A DNA stretch of 64,000 nucleotides from an uncultured Spirochaetaceae bacterium (lineage in GTDB: Bacteria > Spirochaetota > Spirochaetia > Sphaerochaetales > Sphaerochaetaceae), in the NCBI GenBank assembly GCA_944389075.1, contig CALXLA010000034.1, positions 62,001-126,000 on the forward strand, read 5' to 3'. The notes beneath the pieces are model-generated. The model had not been told where the DNA came from. It did not search any database and worked only from the letters and a program-made list of their open reading frames with translations. The position numbers and the translations under genes are program-made. Positions 18,190 to 27,251 of the stretch are shown piece after piece (positions within the stretch are counted from its first letter, which is position 1; the number at the start of each line of letters is the position of its first letter).

Positions 18190-18612
18190 ATGGAGAGAAT
18201 CAGCGCTGTCATACTTGATGATGAGAAGCATGTCGTCAATCTGATAAAAGCACTTCTTCCGTGGGATGAAATAGGGATTGAATACAAGGGGGAGGCATAT
18301 AATGGAGAGGATGGGCTGAGCCTTGTGCTTTCTGTCCATCCTGATATTGTAATCACTGATATCATGATGCCCGGTATGAGCGGGCTTGATCTCATCGAGG
18401 AGACTCACAGGCGCTTTCCTGAGATAGAATTCATAATCATCTCAGGCTACAGGGAATTCGATTATGCCCAGACAGCGATAAGATCAGGCGTTGAGAATTA
18501 TCTTCTCAAGCCTATAGACCGCGATGAGCTGAATTACATACATTGGATTATAACAGAAAACGGGGCTCCTATAAGAGAAGCCCCGGGACATTATGCGCTT
18601 TATCAGACATAG
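18190..18612 (+). CDS. Receiver-only response regulator, truncated YesN-type remnant
   Basis: 140 aa. Residues 1-115 form a complete receiver domain: acidic pocket LDDEKHV, phosphoacceptor in [11 protein letters not shown], and conserved Lys in [10 protein letters not shown]. It closely resembles the receiver of the full YesN-type regulator at 33823-35139. After DELNYIHW the frame runs into the glnA terminator hairpin and ends, so the linker and the AraC-type DNA-binding domain are missing. It is most likely a decayed gene, although the promoter and the receiver look intact and a stand-alone receiver could still be made. The last 10 bp overlap glnA. Confidence 0.65.
   Translation: MERISAVILDDEKHVVNLIKALLPWDEIGIEYKGEAYNGEDGLSLVLSVHPDIVITDIMMPGMSGLDLIEETHRRFPEIEFIIISGYREFDYAQTAIRSGVENYLLKPIDRDELNYIHWIITENGAPIREAPGHYALYQT
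18557..18585 (-). terminator. Terminator of glnA
   Basis: On the minus strand CGGGGCTTCT and AGGAGCCCCG (one G-U) pair around CTTAT, followed by TTTTCTG. It lies inside the 3' end of the receiver-only frame. Confidence 0.85.
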
Positions 18613-20678
18613 AAAAGTATATCGGAGTACGTTGGGAACGGCCAGCTCCGTTTGTCTGTGATGGTCTCAAGCTTGTCTGAGAACGCCCTGACCTTGTCCA
18701 TGGTCGGGATTATCTTATCAGCAGCATAGCGAGCTGCCTCATACGTGCTGGATGGAATCTCCTTAAGAGCTTCATCAAGCTCATCCGATGCTTTCATAAG
18801 GAGCGATGCTTCTTCTGATATGCCCTTTGCAAGAGTCATCTCCGCATCTGCATTTATGGAAAGTCCGGTTTTTGTCTTTGCCGCTGCTGCAAGCTCTGCG
18901 GAAAATCCAAGTACTGCAGGGAGGATGCTTCTTTTTACCATCTCGAGCATTACTGATGCCTCGATATGTATCTGCTTCTGATACTCATCGAGGGAAATCT
19001 CCATTCTGGATCTCATCTCCTCTTCTGTGTATATGCCATGCTTCCTGAAGAGCTCTATGTTCTTCTGGTCGCAATAGTGTATGACGGCATCCGGCGTGGT
19101 CCTGTAGTTGGAGAGGCCTCGCTTCTGTGCCTCTTCTTCCCATTCCCTGCTGTAGCCATTGCCATTGAAGAGTATGCGTCTATGGGCGGAAAGCTCTCTT
19201 CTTATATAGGCATTGAGCGCATTCTGGAAATCATCTGCTCCTTCAAGCTCGTCAGCCGCTGTCTTCAATGCATCTGCGACTGCTGTGTTCAGCATGACAT
19301 TTGTACATGCGATGTTGAATGATGAGCCTGGCATCCTGAATTCGAACTTGTTTCCGGTGAATGCGAAAGGGCTTGTCCTGTTGCGGTCAGAGTTATCCTT
19401 CGAAAGCTTCGGAAGGACACTTGCCCCGATATCGATCCTGGATGATGATTTTCCATTCATCGGGCGGTCCTCTATGATTGAGCTGATGACTTCCTCAAGC
19501 TCTTCGCCGACAAAGATCGAGACGATTGCAGGAGGTGCCTCATTGGCGCCGAGCCTGTGGTCATTGCCGGCGCTTGCTACGCTTATTCTCAGAAGATCCT
19601 GGTATTCATCGACTGCCTTGATTATCGAGGTGAGGAAAAGCAGGAACTGCGCATTGTCTCGCGGAGTTCTACCCGGATCGAGAAGGTTCTCTCCTCTTTC
19701 CGTGCTGAGTGCCCAGTTGTTGTGCTTGCCGGAACCGTTTACTCCATCGAATGGCTTTTCATGGAGAAGGCATGCAAATCCATGGCGTTCAGCGACCTTC
19801 TTCATCATTTCCATGGTAAGCTGGTTCGCATCTGTCGCCCTGTTCGCATTGTCATAAATCGGGGCCATCTCATGCTGGCACGGCGCGACTTCATTATGTT
19901 CTGTCTTTGCTGTTATCCCCAGTTTCCACAGCTCCTGATCAAGATCTTCCATGAACTCCTTCACGCGAGGCCTGATCGAACCGAAATAATGATCCTCCAT
20001 CTCCTGGCCTTTTGCAGCAGGTGCACCAAGTACTGTGCGTCCTGTAAGCTTCAGGTCAAGACGCTTTGAGAAGTCCTTCTTGTCTATGAGGAAATATTCC
20101 TGTTCTGCGCCTATCGTGGAATTGACCCTTCTCGCATCCTTTCCAAACAGATGAAGAACCCTTATAGCTTCCTTGCTTATCGCATCCATGCTCCTTAGAA
20201 GAGGTGTCTTCTTGTCCAGTATCTGTCCTGTGTATGAGCAGAATGCCGTAGGAATGCACAGTGTGTTGTCCTTTATGAATGCATAGCTTGTCGGATCCCA
20301 TGCCGTGTAGCCTCTTGCCTCGAATGTGGCTCTGAGACCTCCTGACGGAAAGGATGATGCATCCGGTTCTCCCTTGATAAGCTCCTTTCCTGAGAAATCC
20401 ATGAGTACATGGCCGTCGCTGTCTGATGTGAGGAAGCTATCATGCTTCTCTGCAGTGATTCCTGTCATCGGCTGGAACCAGTGAGTGAAGTGCGTTGCGC
20501 CTTTGCTCACAGCCCAGTCCTTCATGGCTTCTGCAACGACATCTGCAACATCCTCATCGAGCGCTTTGCCTTCATTCATCGTAGTCTTCAGGGAAATATA
20601 TACCTTTTTAGGAAGCTTTTCTTTCATTACATAGTCATTGAAGACCATCGATCCGAATAACTCTGGTACGTTTGTCAT
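18603..20678 (-). CDS. glnA: Glutamine synthetase type III
   Basis: 691 aa, the size of the GSIII (GlnN) class and much longer than GSI. It makes glutamine from glutamate, ammonia and ATP. It starts [12 protein letters not shown] and has [18 protein letters not shown] at about residue 61, characteristic of the class. [14 protein letters not shown] supplies metal-ligand glutamates. [36 protein letters not shown] and [14 protein letters not shown] follow. GGAGGAGAT directly precedes the ATG. It is divergent from the glutamate synthase operon, and its leader contains a terminator hairpin. Confidence 0.97.
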   Translation of the reverse strand: MTNVPELFGSMVFNDYVMKEKLPKKVYISLKTTMNEGKALDEDVADVVAEAMKDWAVSKGATHFTHWFQPMTGITAEKHDSFLTSDSDGHVLMDFSGKELIKGEPDASSFPSGGLRATFEARGYTAWDPTSYAFIKDNTLCIPTAFCSYTGQILDKKTPLLRSMDAISKEAIRVLHLFGKDARRVNSTIGAEQEYFLIDKKDFSKRLDLKLTGRTVLGAPAAKGQEMEDHYFGSIRPRVKEFMEDLDQELWKLGITAKTEHNEVAPCQHEMAPIYDNANRATDANQLTMEMMKKVAERHGFACLLHEKPFDGVNGSGKHNNWALSTERGENLLDPGRTPRDNAQFLLFLTSIIKAVDEYQDLLRISVASAGNDHRLGANEAPPAIVSIFVGEELEEVISSIIEDRPMNGKSSSRIDIGASVLPKLSKDNSDRNRTSPFAFTGNKFEFRMPGSSFNIACTNVMLNTAVADALKTAADELEGADDFQNALNAYIRRELSAHRRILFNGNGYSREWEEEAQKRGLSNYRTTPDAVIHYCDQKNIELFRKHGIYTEEEMRSRMEISLDEYQKQIHIEASVMLEMVKRSILPAVLGFSAELAAAAKTKTGLSINADAEMTLAKGISEEASLLMKASDELDEALKEIPSSTYEAARYAADKIIPTMDKVRAFSDKLETITDKRSWPFPTYSDILFYV

Positions 20679-20718
20679 ATCTCCTCCCTTTCTGACATCT
20701 CAGGCCTGCAGATGGTCA

Positions 20719-20755
20719 GAAAAAAGAAAAAGCGCCACAGGTAAACCTGCAGCGC
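20719..20755 (-). terminator. Attenuator in the glnA leader
   Basis: On the minus strand GCGCTGCAGGT and ACCTGTGGCGC (two G-U pairs) form an 11-bp stem, followed by TTTTTCTTTTTT. It lies between the predicted glnA start of transcription (about 20767) and the glnA ATG. An alternative hairpin CAGC-AAAGGC-GCTG (20750-20763) would break the 5' arm. Confidence 0.8.
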
Positions 20756-20773
20756 CTTTGCTGTTCTGAGCGA

Positions 20774-20803
20774 AGGATAGGACTATTTGCGTTTTTAAGT
20801 CAA
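20774..20803 (-). promoter_or_regulatory. Promoter of glnA
   Basis: Minus strand TTGACT (20798-20803), 18-bp spacer, TATCCT (20774-20779). Confidence 0.65.
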
Positions 20804-20811
20804 TAGAGAAG

Positions 20812-20841
20812 TTGACAAGACTCCATGATTTTGTGTAGAAG
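20812..20841 (+). promoter_or_regulatory. Promoter of the glutamate synthase operon
   Basis: TTGACA (20812-20817), 18-bp spacer, TAGAAG (20836-20841). With the glnA -35 box it makes an inverted repeat GTCAA-N8-TTGAC. Confidence 0.6.
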
Positions 20842-20855
20842 TCCTATCAAAGGAC

Positions 20856-20898
20856 AAGGACGTTCTAGGAGCTTAGGCTCTTAGTGCGTCCTTTTTTG
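20856..20898 (+). terminator. Attenuator in the glutamate synthase leader
   Basis: A 17-bp stem with one mismatch and two G-U pairs (arms 20856-20872 and 20877-20893) around TTAG, followed by a T run to 20897. It lies between promoter and first gene. The upstream GTCCT (20841-20845) can pair with AGGAC at 20851-20855 or with the second AGGAC copy in the terminator arm, giving a possible antiterminator. Confidence 0.8.
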
Positions 20899-20917
20899 TT
20901 TATCTTGGGGGACGGCT

Positions 20918-22012
20918 ATGAAGAAAGAAGGAGAAGTCAGGATAAGCTCGGGGTGCGCTATCTGCGGTATCTTCTGCAGGGATGGGCGAAGAATCCCCGG
21001 AAGCGTGATCAGGGAAAGCATAAGGGTCATGCACAACAGGTCGAATGGTCTTGGCGGTGGTTTCGCAGGATATGGGATATACCCTCAGTACAGTGATAAA
21101 TATGCGCTTCACATCTTCTATTCGGATTTTGCTGCAAGGGAAGAGACCGAACGCATGCTCGATCAGTACTTCGATATCATAAACCTTTCGAAGATTCCGA
21201 CAAGGCAGGTCGATGCCATCAGGGATGTGCCTCTTATCTGGCGTTATTTCGTATCTCCGCTTCCGCATCGTATCCAGGATAGCCAGCTTGATGAGGACGA
21301 ATATACAGCACAGGCCATGATAAGGATAAGCTGTGCTGTCAAAGGCGCCTATGTGGTTTCCTACGGGAAGAACATGGGAGTGTTCAAGGCTGTGGGATAT
21401 CCGGAAGATGTTGCGGAGTTCTATCGCATTGAGGAATACGAAGGATACGCATGGACAGCCCATGGTCGTTATCCTACAAATACTCCTGGATGGTGGGGAG
21501 GCGCTCATCCTTTCTCGATTCTGGATCTCTCAGTTGTTCATAATGGTGAGATCTCATCATATGATGCAAACAGACGTGCAGTTGAAATGTATGGCTATTC
21601 CTGCAATCTCATGACTGATACGGAAGTAATCGCTTATATTCTTGATTATCTCGTACGAAAACAAGGTCTTTCGTACAGAGAAAGCGCAGAAGTGATTGCA
21701 ACTCCATTCTGGAGTACCATCGAGATGAAAGATGGCTATGATAAAGCGCGTCTTTCCTATCTCAGGAATATGTTCTCATCATTCCTCGTTACAGGACCTT
21801 TTTCCATACTCGTGGGATTCGATGGCGGAATGATGGCTTTGAACGATAGGCTTAAGCTCAGGAGTCTGGTTGCCGCTGAAAAGGGGCGTACAGTGTATTT
21901 CAGCTCAGAAGAAGCAGCTATCAGGGTAATTGAACCTGAACCTGACAGGATATGGGCCCCGCGAGGCGGTGAGCCCGTGATCGTTACACTCGATAAGGAG
22001 GCACTGAGATGA
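20918..22012 (+). CDS. Glutamate synthase, glutamine amidotransferase subunit (class II GATase)
   Basis: 364 aa stand-alone Ntn-type amidotransferase, the equivalent of the N-terminal domain of large GltB. It should release ammonia from glutamine for the FMN subunit encoded next. CAICGIFCRDGR near residue 13 carries the likely nucleophile Cys after removal of a short leader. GYAWTAHGRYPTNTPG, SVVHNGEISSYDANRR and TDTEVIAYILDY are typical of the glutamate-synthase GATase. The separate-subunit layout is that of archaeal-type enzymes. Strong GGGGGA ribosome site; its stop overlaps the next start (ATGA). Confidence 0.9.
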   Translation: MKKEGEVRISSGCAICGIFCRDGRRIPGSVIRESIRVMHNRSNGLGGGFAGYGIYPQYSDKYALHIFYSDFAAREETERMLDQYFDIINLSKIPTRQVDAIRDVPLIWRYFVSPLPHRIQDSQLDEDEYTAQAMIRISCAVKGAYVVSYGKNMGVFKAVGYPEDVAEFYRIEEYEGYAWTAHGRYPTNTPGWWGGAHPFSILDLSVVHNGEISSYDANRRAVEMYGYSCNLMTDTEVIAYILDYLVRKQGLSYRESAEVIATPFWSTIEMKDGYDKARLSYLRNMFSSFLVTGPFSILVGFDGGMMALNDRLKLRSLVAAEKGRTVYFSSEEAAIRVIEPEPDRIWAPRGGEPVIVTLDKEALR

Positions 22013-23496
22013 AAAGCAGTAGATACAGAATCATCTGCTATGACGATTGCATTGGATGCGGCAGGTGTGCAAGCGAGTGTTCCTTTGATGCGATAACCAT
22101 GAAGGACCATCATCCTGTCTTCCGGCATGAGAACTGCGTTGATTGCCAGAGGTGCGTTGAATTATGTCCCCGCGGGGCTCTTTCCATAACGAGGAATCCC
22201 AATAGATTCAGAAGCCATGCTGTTTTCTCCGAGGATGCCATCAAGGAGATACGGCTGCAAGCAGAGACAGGCGGTGTCCTTCTTTCCTCGATGGGCTCGG
22301 ATGCAGATGCGGTTCCTGTGTATTTCGATAAGATGCTTCTCAATGCGAGCCAGGTCACCAACCCGTCGATCGATCCGCTCAGGGAACCTATGGAGAGCGT
22401 GACTTTCCTTGGAAGCAGGCCTGAGAAGGTGGAAAGGCTTCCTGATGGGACGCTTGCGGATAATCTTCCTCCTCATCTTGAGCTTTCGGTTCCTATCATG
22501 TTCTCTGCGATGAGCTATGGTGCGATAAGCCTTGAAGTCCATAAGGCCCTTGCGAAGGCCGCTTCTAAGCTTGGTACGTACTGGAATACAGGAGAGGGTG
22601 GCCTGCATGAGAGTCTTAGGCCTTACTGCCCGAATACTATAGTGCAGGTCGCATCTGGTCGTTTCGGCGTACATGCGGATTATCTCAATTCAGCAGCTGC
22701 TGTTGAGATAAAGATAGGACAGGGGGCGAAGCCTGGGATCGGTGGACATCTGACTGGAAGGAAGATTGTCGGCGATGTATCGAGGACAAGGATGATTCCT
22801 GAAGGACTCGATGCAATCAGTCCTGCGCCGCATCATGATATCTATTCGATAGAAGATCTCAGCCAGCTTGTCATGTCGATAAAGGAAGTCACCGGCTTCA
22901 GGAAGCCCGTGATTGTGAAGGTAGCGGCGGTCCATAACATTGCCCCGATCGCTTCAGGCATTGCGAGAAGCGGTGCGGACATCATCGCAATCGATGGCTT
23001 CCGTGGAGGTACGGGTGCTGCACCGAAGAGGATACGTGACAATGTCGGGATACCTCTGGAGCTTGCTGTTGCGGCAGTCGACCAGAGACTGAGGGAAGAG
23101 AAGATAAGGGATCGGGTGAGCCTGATCGCAAGCGGAGGAATCAGGAACTCATCGGATGTCGCGAAAGCCATTGCATTGGGAGCTGATGCGGTCTCCATAG
23201 GAACCGCTTCGCTTTGTGCTCTTGGGTGTCATCTTTGCGCATCATGCCATACAGGGAGATGTGCCTGGGGAATCGCTTCCCAGGATCCAGCCCTTACATC
23301 GCGCCTTGATCCGGATAAGGGTGCCGAGGCTCTTGTCAATCTCGTCAATGCATGGACAAGCGAGATCAAGGAGATGATGGGAGGAATGGGAATAAACAGC
23401 ATTGAAGCGCTGCGTGGAAACCGCCTTGCGCTTCGTGGTGTCGGACTTAATGAGAAAGAGCTTGAGATTCTTGGCATCAAGCATGCAGGAGAGTGA
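22009..23496 (+). CDS. Glutamate synthase, FMN-binding subunit with N-terminal ferredoxin domain
   Basis: 495 aa. Residues 8-60 hold two 4Fe-4S motifs, CIGCGRCASEC and CVDCQRCVELCP. The rest is the glutamate synthase FMN barrel: MSYGAISLEVHKALAKAA, NTGEGGLHESLRP, IKIGQGAKPGIGGHL, ISPAPHHDIYSIEDLSQL, IDGFRGGTGAAPKR and LIASGGIRNSSDVAKAIALG. CHLCASCHTGRCAWGI near residue 408 matches the 3Fe-4S cluster region. No NADPH-oxidising GltD partner is present here, so reduced ferredoxin is the likely electron donor (inference). It forms glutamate from 2-oxoglutarate with ammonia from the upstream subunit. Confidence 0.95.
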   Translation: MKSSRYRIICYDDCIGCGRCASECSFDAITMKDHHPVFRHENCVDCQRCVELCPRGALSITRNPNRFRSHAVFSEDAIKEIRLQAETGGVLLSSMGSDADAVPVYFDKMLLNASQVTNPSIDPLREPMESVTFLGSRPEKVERLPDGTLADNLPPHLELSVPIMFSAMSYGAISLEVHKALAKAASKLGTYWNTGEGGLHESLRPYCPNTIVQVASGRFGVHADYLNSAAAVEIKIGQGAKPGIGGHLTGRKIVGDVSRTRMIPEGLDAISPAPHHDIYSIEDLSQLVMSIKEVTGFRKPVIVKVAAVHNIAPIASGIARSGADIIAIDGFRGGTGAAPKRIRDNVGIPLELAVAAVDQRLREEKIRDRVSLIASGGIRNSSDVAKAIALGADAVSIGTASLCALGCHLCASCHTGRCAWGIASQDPALTSRLDPDKGAEALVNLVNAWTSEIKEMMGGMGINSIEALRGNRLALRGVGLNEKELEILGIKHAGE

Positions 23497-23498
23497 TT

Positions 23499-24227
23499 AT
23501 GAAGGAAGCAGATTTGAGGAAGAATAACGAAGAAGAGGTCAGAAGCATCATCTCCGAGGTCTCTAATGGCGGCGATGGCATGCTTACAGGCTGCCTTGGA
23601 CAGAGATATCTTGGATGTGGATTGCGATCCGGAAGGCTATATCTTAAGGGAACTCCCGGAAATGGCCTTGCAGCATATCTTGAAGGAGGCTCTGTCTATG
23701 TTGATGGCAATGCCCAGGATGCTGCCGCAGATACGATGAATGACGGGCTTGTGGCTATAAAAGGCTCTGCCGGAGATGCTCTTTCGTACGGTATGAGGGG
23801 CGGCAGGGTCTACGTTCTTGGAAGTACAGGCTATAGGACCGGCGTCCATATGAAGGCATATAAGGACAGGAAAAGCGTTCTTGTAATCGGGGGACGTACC
23901 GGTTCATTTCTCGGCGAGTACCTTGCTGGTGGGGTGATCATCGTGCTCGGGCTTTCCGGTGAAGGCCCTATCACAGGCTATTTCTGTGGCAATGGAATGT
24001 ATGCAGGAACAATCTACCTCAGGACTGATGATATCCCGAAGTGTCTTTCGGATTCTCTTTCCGTACATGCAGTGGATGATGATGAGAAGGAAACTTCCAT
24101 CATGCCATTTGTGAGGGAGTTCGCTTCTCTGTTCTCTCTTGACGCGGAAAAGATCATGGAAAGCAGATTCATTGCGATAGAAGCTGATGGATCTGTCGCC
24201 CGTGGACAGCACTATGCTGCAGTTTAG
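23499..24227 (+). CDS. Glutamate synthase, GXGXG (alpha-domain) subunit
   Basis: 242 aa right-handed beta-helix domain, corresponding to the C-terminal GXGXG part of large GltB. Regular Gly repeats are visible: GCGLRSGRLYLKGTPGNG, LEGGSVYVDGNAQDAA, MNDGLVAIKGSAGDAL, MRGGRVYVLGSTGYR and LAGGVIIVLGLSGEGP. It completes the three-subunit enzyme. The start is the ATG 7 nt after GGAG; a GTG two codons upstream overlaps the preceding stop and is less likely. Followed by asnB after 8 bp. Confidence 0.92.
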   Translation: MKEADLRKNNEEEVRSIISEVSNGGDGMLTGCLGQRYLGCGLRSGRLYLKGTPGNGLAAYLEGGSVYVDGNAQDAAADTMNDGLVAIKGSAGDALSYGMRGGRVYVLGSTGYRTGVHMKAYKDRKSVLVIGGRTGSFLGEYLAGGVIIVLGLSGEGPITGYFCGNGMYAGTIYLRTDDIPKCLSDSLSVHAVDDDEKETSIMPFVREFASLFSLDAEKIMESRFIAIEADGSVARGQHYAAV

Positions 24228-24235
24228 GAGTTTTT

Positions 24236-25822
24236 ATGTGTACGGTATTCGCATATAGCGGCAGACGTCTTGACAGGGAATCCATTGCACGGATTCTGAA
24301 GAAAAGCAGCCTCAGAGGTCCTGATGACCAGCGTATCCAGGAAGTGGATGATGGTGTGTTCATGGCATTCCAGCGTCTTGCGATAATGGGCCTCGATGAG
24401 AGTGGCATGCAGCCTTTCCAATATGAAGGTATGTATAGCATCACGAATGGGGAGCTCTATGGATTCAGGAAGGAAAAGGAGAGGCTTGAGAGCAAGGGAT
24501 ACCGCTTCTCATCAGGTTCTGACTGTGAGCTGGTGCTTCCTCTTTTCATAGAACATGATACTGATGCCTTCAATCAGCTCGATGCTGAATTCGCAACGGT
24601 CATTTACGAAAAGGGCAGGGGATTGATAGCTGCAAGGGATCCGATAGGCATCAGGCCTCTTTTCTATGGATATGATGAAGATGGCGCTATCGCATTTGCA
24701 AGCGAGGCAAGACTCCTCATCGACTTCTGCAGAGAAGTCCATCCATTCCCTCCCGGACATTTCTATGCGGATGGGAGATTCGAATGCTATCGCGATATCT
24801 CTTCCGTCAGCGGCTATAGCAGTGATGATGAAGAAACAGCCGCCAAGAAGATAAGGGAGAAGCTGATAGCGGCTGTTGAGAAAAGGCTTGATGCGGATGC
24901 GCCTTTTGGGTTCCTCCTTTCTGGTGGACTGGACAGCTCTCTTGTCGCATCTATTGCATCTAGGCTCCTTGGTAAGAAGATCAGGACATTCTCGATCGGA
25001 ATGGATGCGGATTCGATAGATAGCAGGTATGCGGAAGAAGCTTCCTCCTTCATAGGCTCTGACCATACAGATGTGAAGATGTCCCGGGATGAAGTCATTT
25101 CTGCGCTTGATGAGGTCATATATTCGCTTGCGACTTATGATATAACAACGATAAGGGCAAGCATGGGCATGTTCCTTCTCTGTCGTTATATAAGCAGGAA
25201 TACAGATGTGAGAGTGCTTCTCACCGGAGAAGTATCCGATGAGCTTTTCGGTTATAAGTACACTGACTTCGCACCTTCGGCGGATGCTTTCGAAAAAGAG
25301 AGCCAGAAGCGTGTCAGGGAACTCTATGCATACGATGTCCTGAGGGCTGACAGATGCATTGCAGATAACAGCATAGAGGCAAGAGTGCCATTCGGTGACC
25401 TTGATTTTGCATCGTATGTGCTATCGATAGAGCCTGATCTGAAGATGAATCATACAGGCCATGGGAAATATCTTCTGAGAAAGGCCTTCTCTGAAGGAGG
25501 CTGGCTTCCTGAGCATATACTGTGGAGGGAGAAGGCCGCATTCAGTGATGCTGTCGGCCATAGCATGGTTGATGATCTGAAAGCGTATGCGGAAGCTGTC
25601 TTCAGCGGACAGGACCTTGAGGATGAGTATATGAAATATCCTGAAGAGGGCAGGCCATTCACTCCTGAATCCCTTCTATACAGGCAGATATTCGAAAAGC
25701 ATTATCCAGGGCAGTCCAGCATGATCCCCGGATTCTGGATGCCGAACAGGGAATGGAACAGCTGTGATGTCTCTGATCCTTCAGCAAGATATCTTCCGAA
25801 TTACGGAGCAAGCGGTTCATGA
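24236..25822 (+). CDS. asnB: Asparagine synthetase (glutamine-hydrolysing)
   Basis: 528 aa. The Ntn glutaminase domain starts with Met-Cys (catalytic C2), then SLRGPDDQR, NGELYGFRKE and AARDPIGIRPLFYG. The synthetase domain has the PP-loop LLSGGLDSSLVASI near residue 228, LTGEVSDELFGYKYTD and the acceptor-side segment NSIEARVPFGDLDF. It converts aspartate to asparagine with glutamine and ATP. The ribosome site is AGGAG 5 nt before the ATG. Position directly after the glutamate synthase genes suggests a common nitrogen-assimilation transcript. Confidence 0.95.
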   Translation: MCTVFAYSGRRLDRESIARILKKSSLRGPDDQRIQEVDDGVFMAFQRLAIMGLDESGMQPFQYEGMYSITNGELYGFRKEKERLESKGYRFSSGSDCELVLPLFIEHDTDAFNQLDAEFATVIYEKGRGLIAARDPIGIRPLFYGYDEDGAIAFASEARLLIDFCREVHPFPPGHFYADGRFECYRDISSVSGYSSDDEETAAKKIREKLIAAVEKRLDADAPFGFLLSGGLDSSLVASIASRLLGKKIRTFSIGMDADSIDSRYAEEASSFIGSDHTDVKMSRDEVISALDEVIYSLATYDITTIRASMGMFLLCRYISRNTDVRVLLTGEVSDELFGYKYTDFAPSADAFEKESQKRVRELYAYDVLRADRCIADNSIEARVPFGDLDFASYVLSIEPDLKMNHTGHGKYLLRKAFSEGGWLPEHILWREKAAFSDAVGHSMVDDLKAYAEAVFSGQDLEDEYMKYPEEGRPFTPESLLYRQIFEKHYPGQSSMIPGFWMPNREWNSCDVSDPSARYLPNYGASGS

Positions 25823-25877
25823 TTCCAGATGCTGTAATTTGAGCCGATGCGTGATATCCTCAGGGAAAGGAATCCCG

Positions 25878-27242
25878 ATGAGAATCCATAAAGCTGATTT
25901 TTCCAGAGGAAAGGTCTCTTCCCTGATACTTAAGGTATCCATTCCGCTTATTGCCGCGGAACTTGTGAACCTGCTCTACAGCATGGTCGATAGGATATAC
26001 ATTGGCCATATGCCTGGTGAAGGAGCTGCTGCTCTTACAGGTATAGGCCTTTGCTTCCCTGTCATTTCCCTCATAAGTGCGTTTGCAAAGCTTTTCGGCG
26101 CAAATGGGGGAGCTCCTCTTTCCGCTATCGCACAGGGAAGGGGAGACGATGATGAGGCACAGCTTGTAATGGGCAATTCATTTTCAATGGCTGTGATTTC
26201 AGGTTTCATACTGATGGTTCTGACATTCATCTTCACGAAGCCGATCCTCTATGCATTCGGCGCAAGCGATGCCACATATCCTTATGCTGGCTCATATCTC
26301 AGGATTTACTCGCTTGGCACCATTCCCGTATTGATAACCCTCACGCTTACAGCGTTCATCAACAGTCAGGGCTTTGCATCCGTAGGAATGATCACGGTAA
26401 TCATCGGAGCGGTACTGAATATAATCATGGATCCGATACTCATCTTCAAGGCAGGACTTGGGGTGAGAGGGGCTGCAATTGCGACAGTATTCAGCCAGAC
26501 AGTGTCGTGCATTTTCGCAATAGCATTCCTTTTAGGGAAAAATGCGGCTATCAGGCTATCATTGAGTTCCATGAAGCTCTCATGGAGGAGATGCCGGTCC
26601 ATTATAGGTCTGGGCATGAGCGGCTTCACGATGGGTGCTACAAACTCAGCTGTGCAGCTTGTTTGCAATAAGTGCGCATTCATATGGGGCGGAGACCTGT
26701 ACGTCGGAGTCATGACGATACTGAATTCCGTACGTGAGATATTCAGCACTGTCGTCAATGGAATCGGAAGCGCATCAAGCCCTGTAATGAGCTTCAACTA
26801 TGGGGCATGTAACGGAAGGAGAGTCATGAAAGCAAGCAATTTCATGCTTCTCTTCATTTTCATCTATACATTCATTGTCTGGCTTGTCGTGATCATCTTC
26901 CCCCATCCGATGGCAATGCTGTTTACGCAGGATGAAGTGATGATAGAAGCTTCCGTCCATGCTCTGAGGATCTATTTCTTCGCATTCGTGTTCATGTCGC
27001 TTCAGACCTCTGGACAGCAGACATTCGTCGCTCTCGGGAGGGCAAAACAGGCGGTGTTCTTCTCCCTTTTCCGGAAGGTCATCATCGTAGTGCCGCTGAC
27101 GATCATGCTGCCATATGCGTTCGGTATCGATGGGGTCATGCTTGCAGAACCCATAAGCAATGTGGTAGGTGGTTCTGCCGCTTATCTTGCGATGCGCCAT
27201 ACCGTATTCCCTGAGCTAAGGACAATGGAAGAGAATCGATAA
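25878..27242 (+). CDS. MATE-family efflux transporter
   Basis: 454 aa with about 12 hydrophobic segments in two homologous halves, as in MATE cation/drug antiporters. ILKVSIPLIAAELVNLLYSM at the N-terminus and TGIGLCFPVISLISAFAKLF are typical of the DinF/NorM superfamily. Substrate unknown. A longer reading upstream overlaps asnB and lacks a ribosome site; AGGAA before this ATG and the conserved N-terminus support 25878. It is separated from asnB by 55 bp and from the next gene by 9 bp. Confidence 0.9.
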   Translation: MRIHKADFSRGKVSSLILKVSIPLIAAELVNLLYSMVDRIYIGHMPGEGAAALTGIGLCFPVISLISAFAKLFGANGGAPLSAIAQGRGDDDEAQLVMGNSFSMAVISGFILMVLTFIFTKPILYAFGASDATYPYAGSYLRIYSLGTIPVLITLTLTAFINSQGFASVGMITVIIGAVLNIIMDPILIFKAGLGVRGAAIATVFSQTVSCIFAIAFLLGKNAAIRLSLSSMKLSWRRCRSIIGLGMSGFTMGATNSAVQLVCNKCAFIWGGDLYVGVMTILNSVREIFSTVVNGIGSASSPVMSFNYGACNGRRVMKASNFMLLFIFIYTFIVWLVVIIFPHPMAMLFTQDEVMIEASVHALRIYFFAFVFMSLQTSGQQTFVALGRAKQAVFFSLFRKVIIVVPLTIMLPYAFGIDGVMLAEPISNVVGGSAAYLAMRHTVFPELRTMEENR

Positions 27243-27251
27243 GGAGGCAAT

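Noticed and set aside
20750-20763. ANTAR-type tandem hairpins in the glnA leader
   Set aside because: One hexaloop with A at position 1 and G at position 4 is present, but the required second upstream hairpin is missing because the predicted transcript starts only a few bases before.
20679-20917. Glutamine riboswitch
   Set aside because: I could not match the leader to the glnA or downstream-peptide RNA consensus; only terminator-type hairpins are clear.
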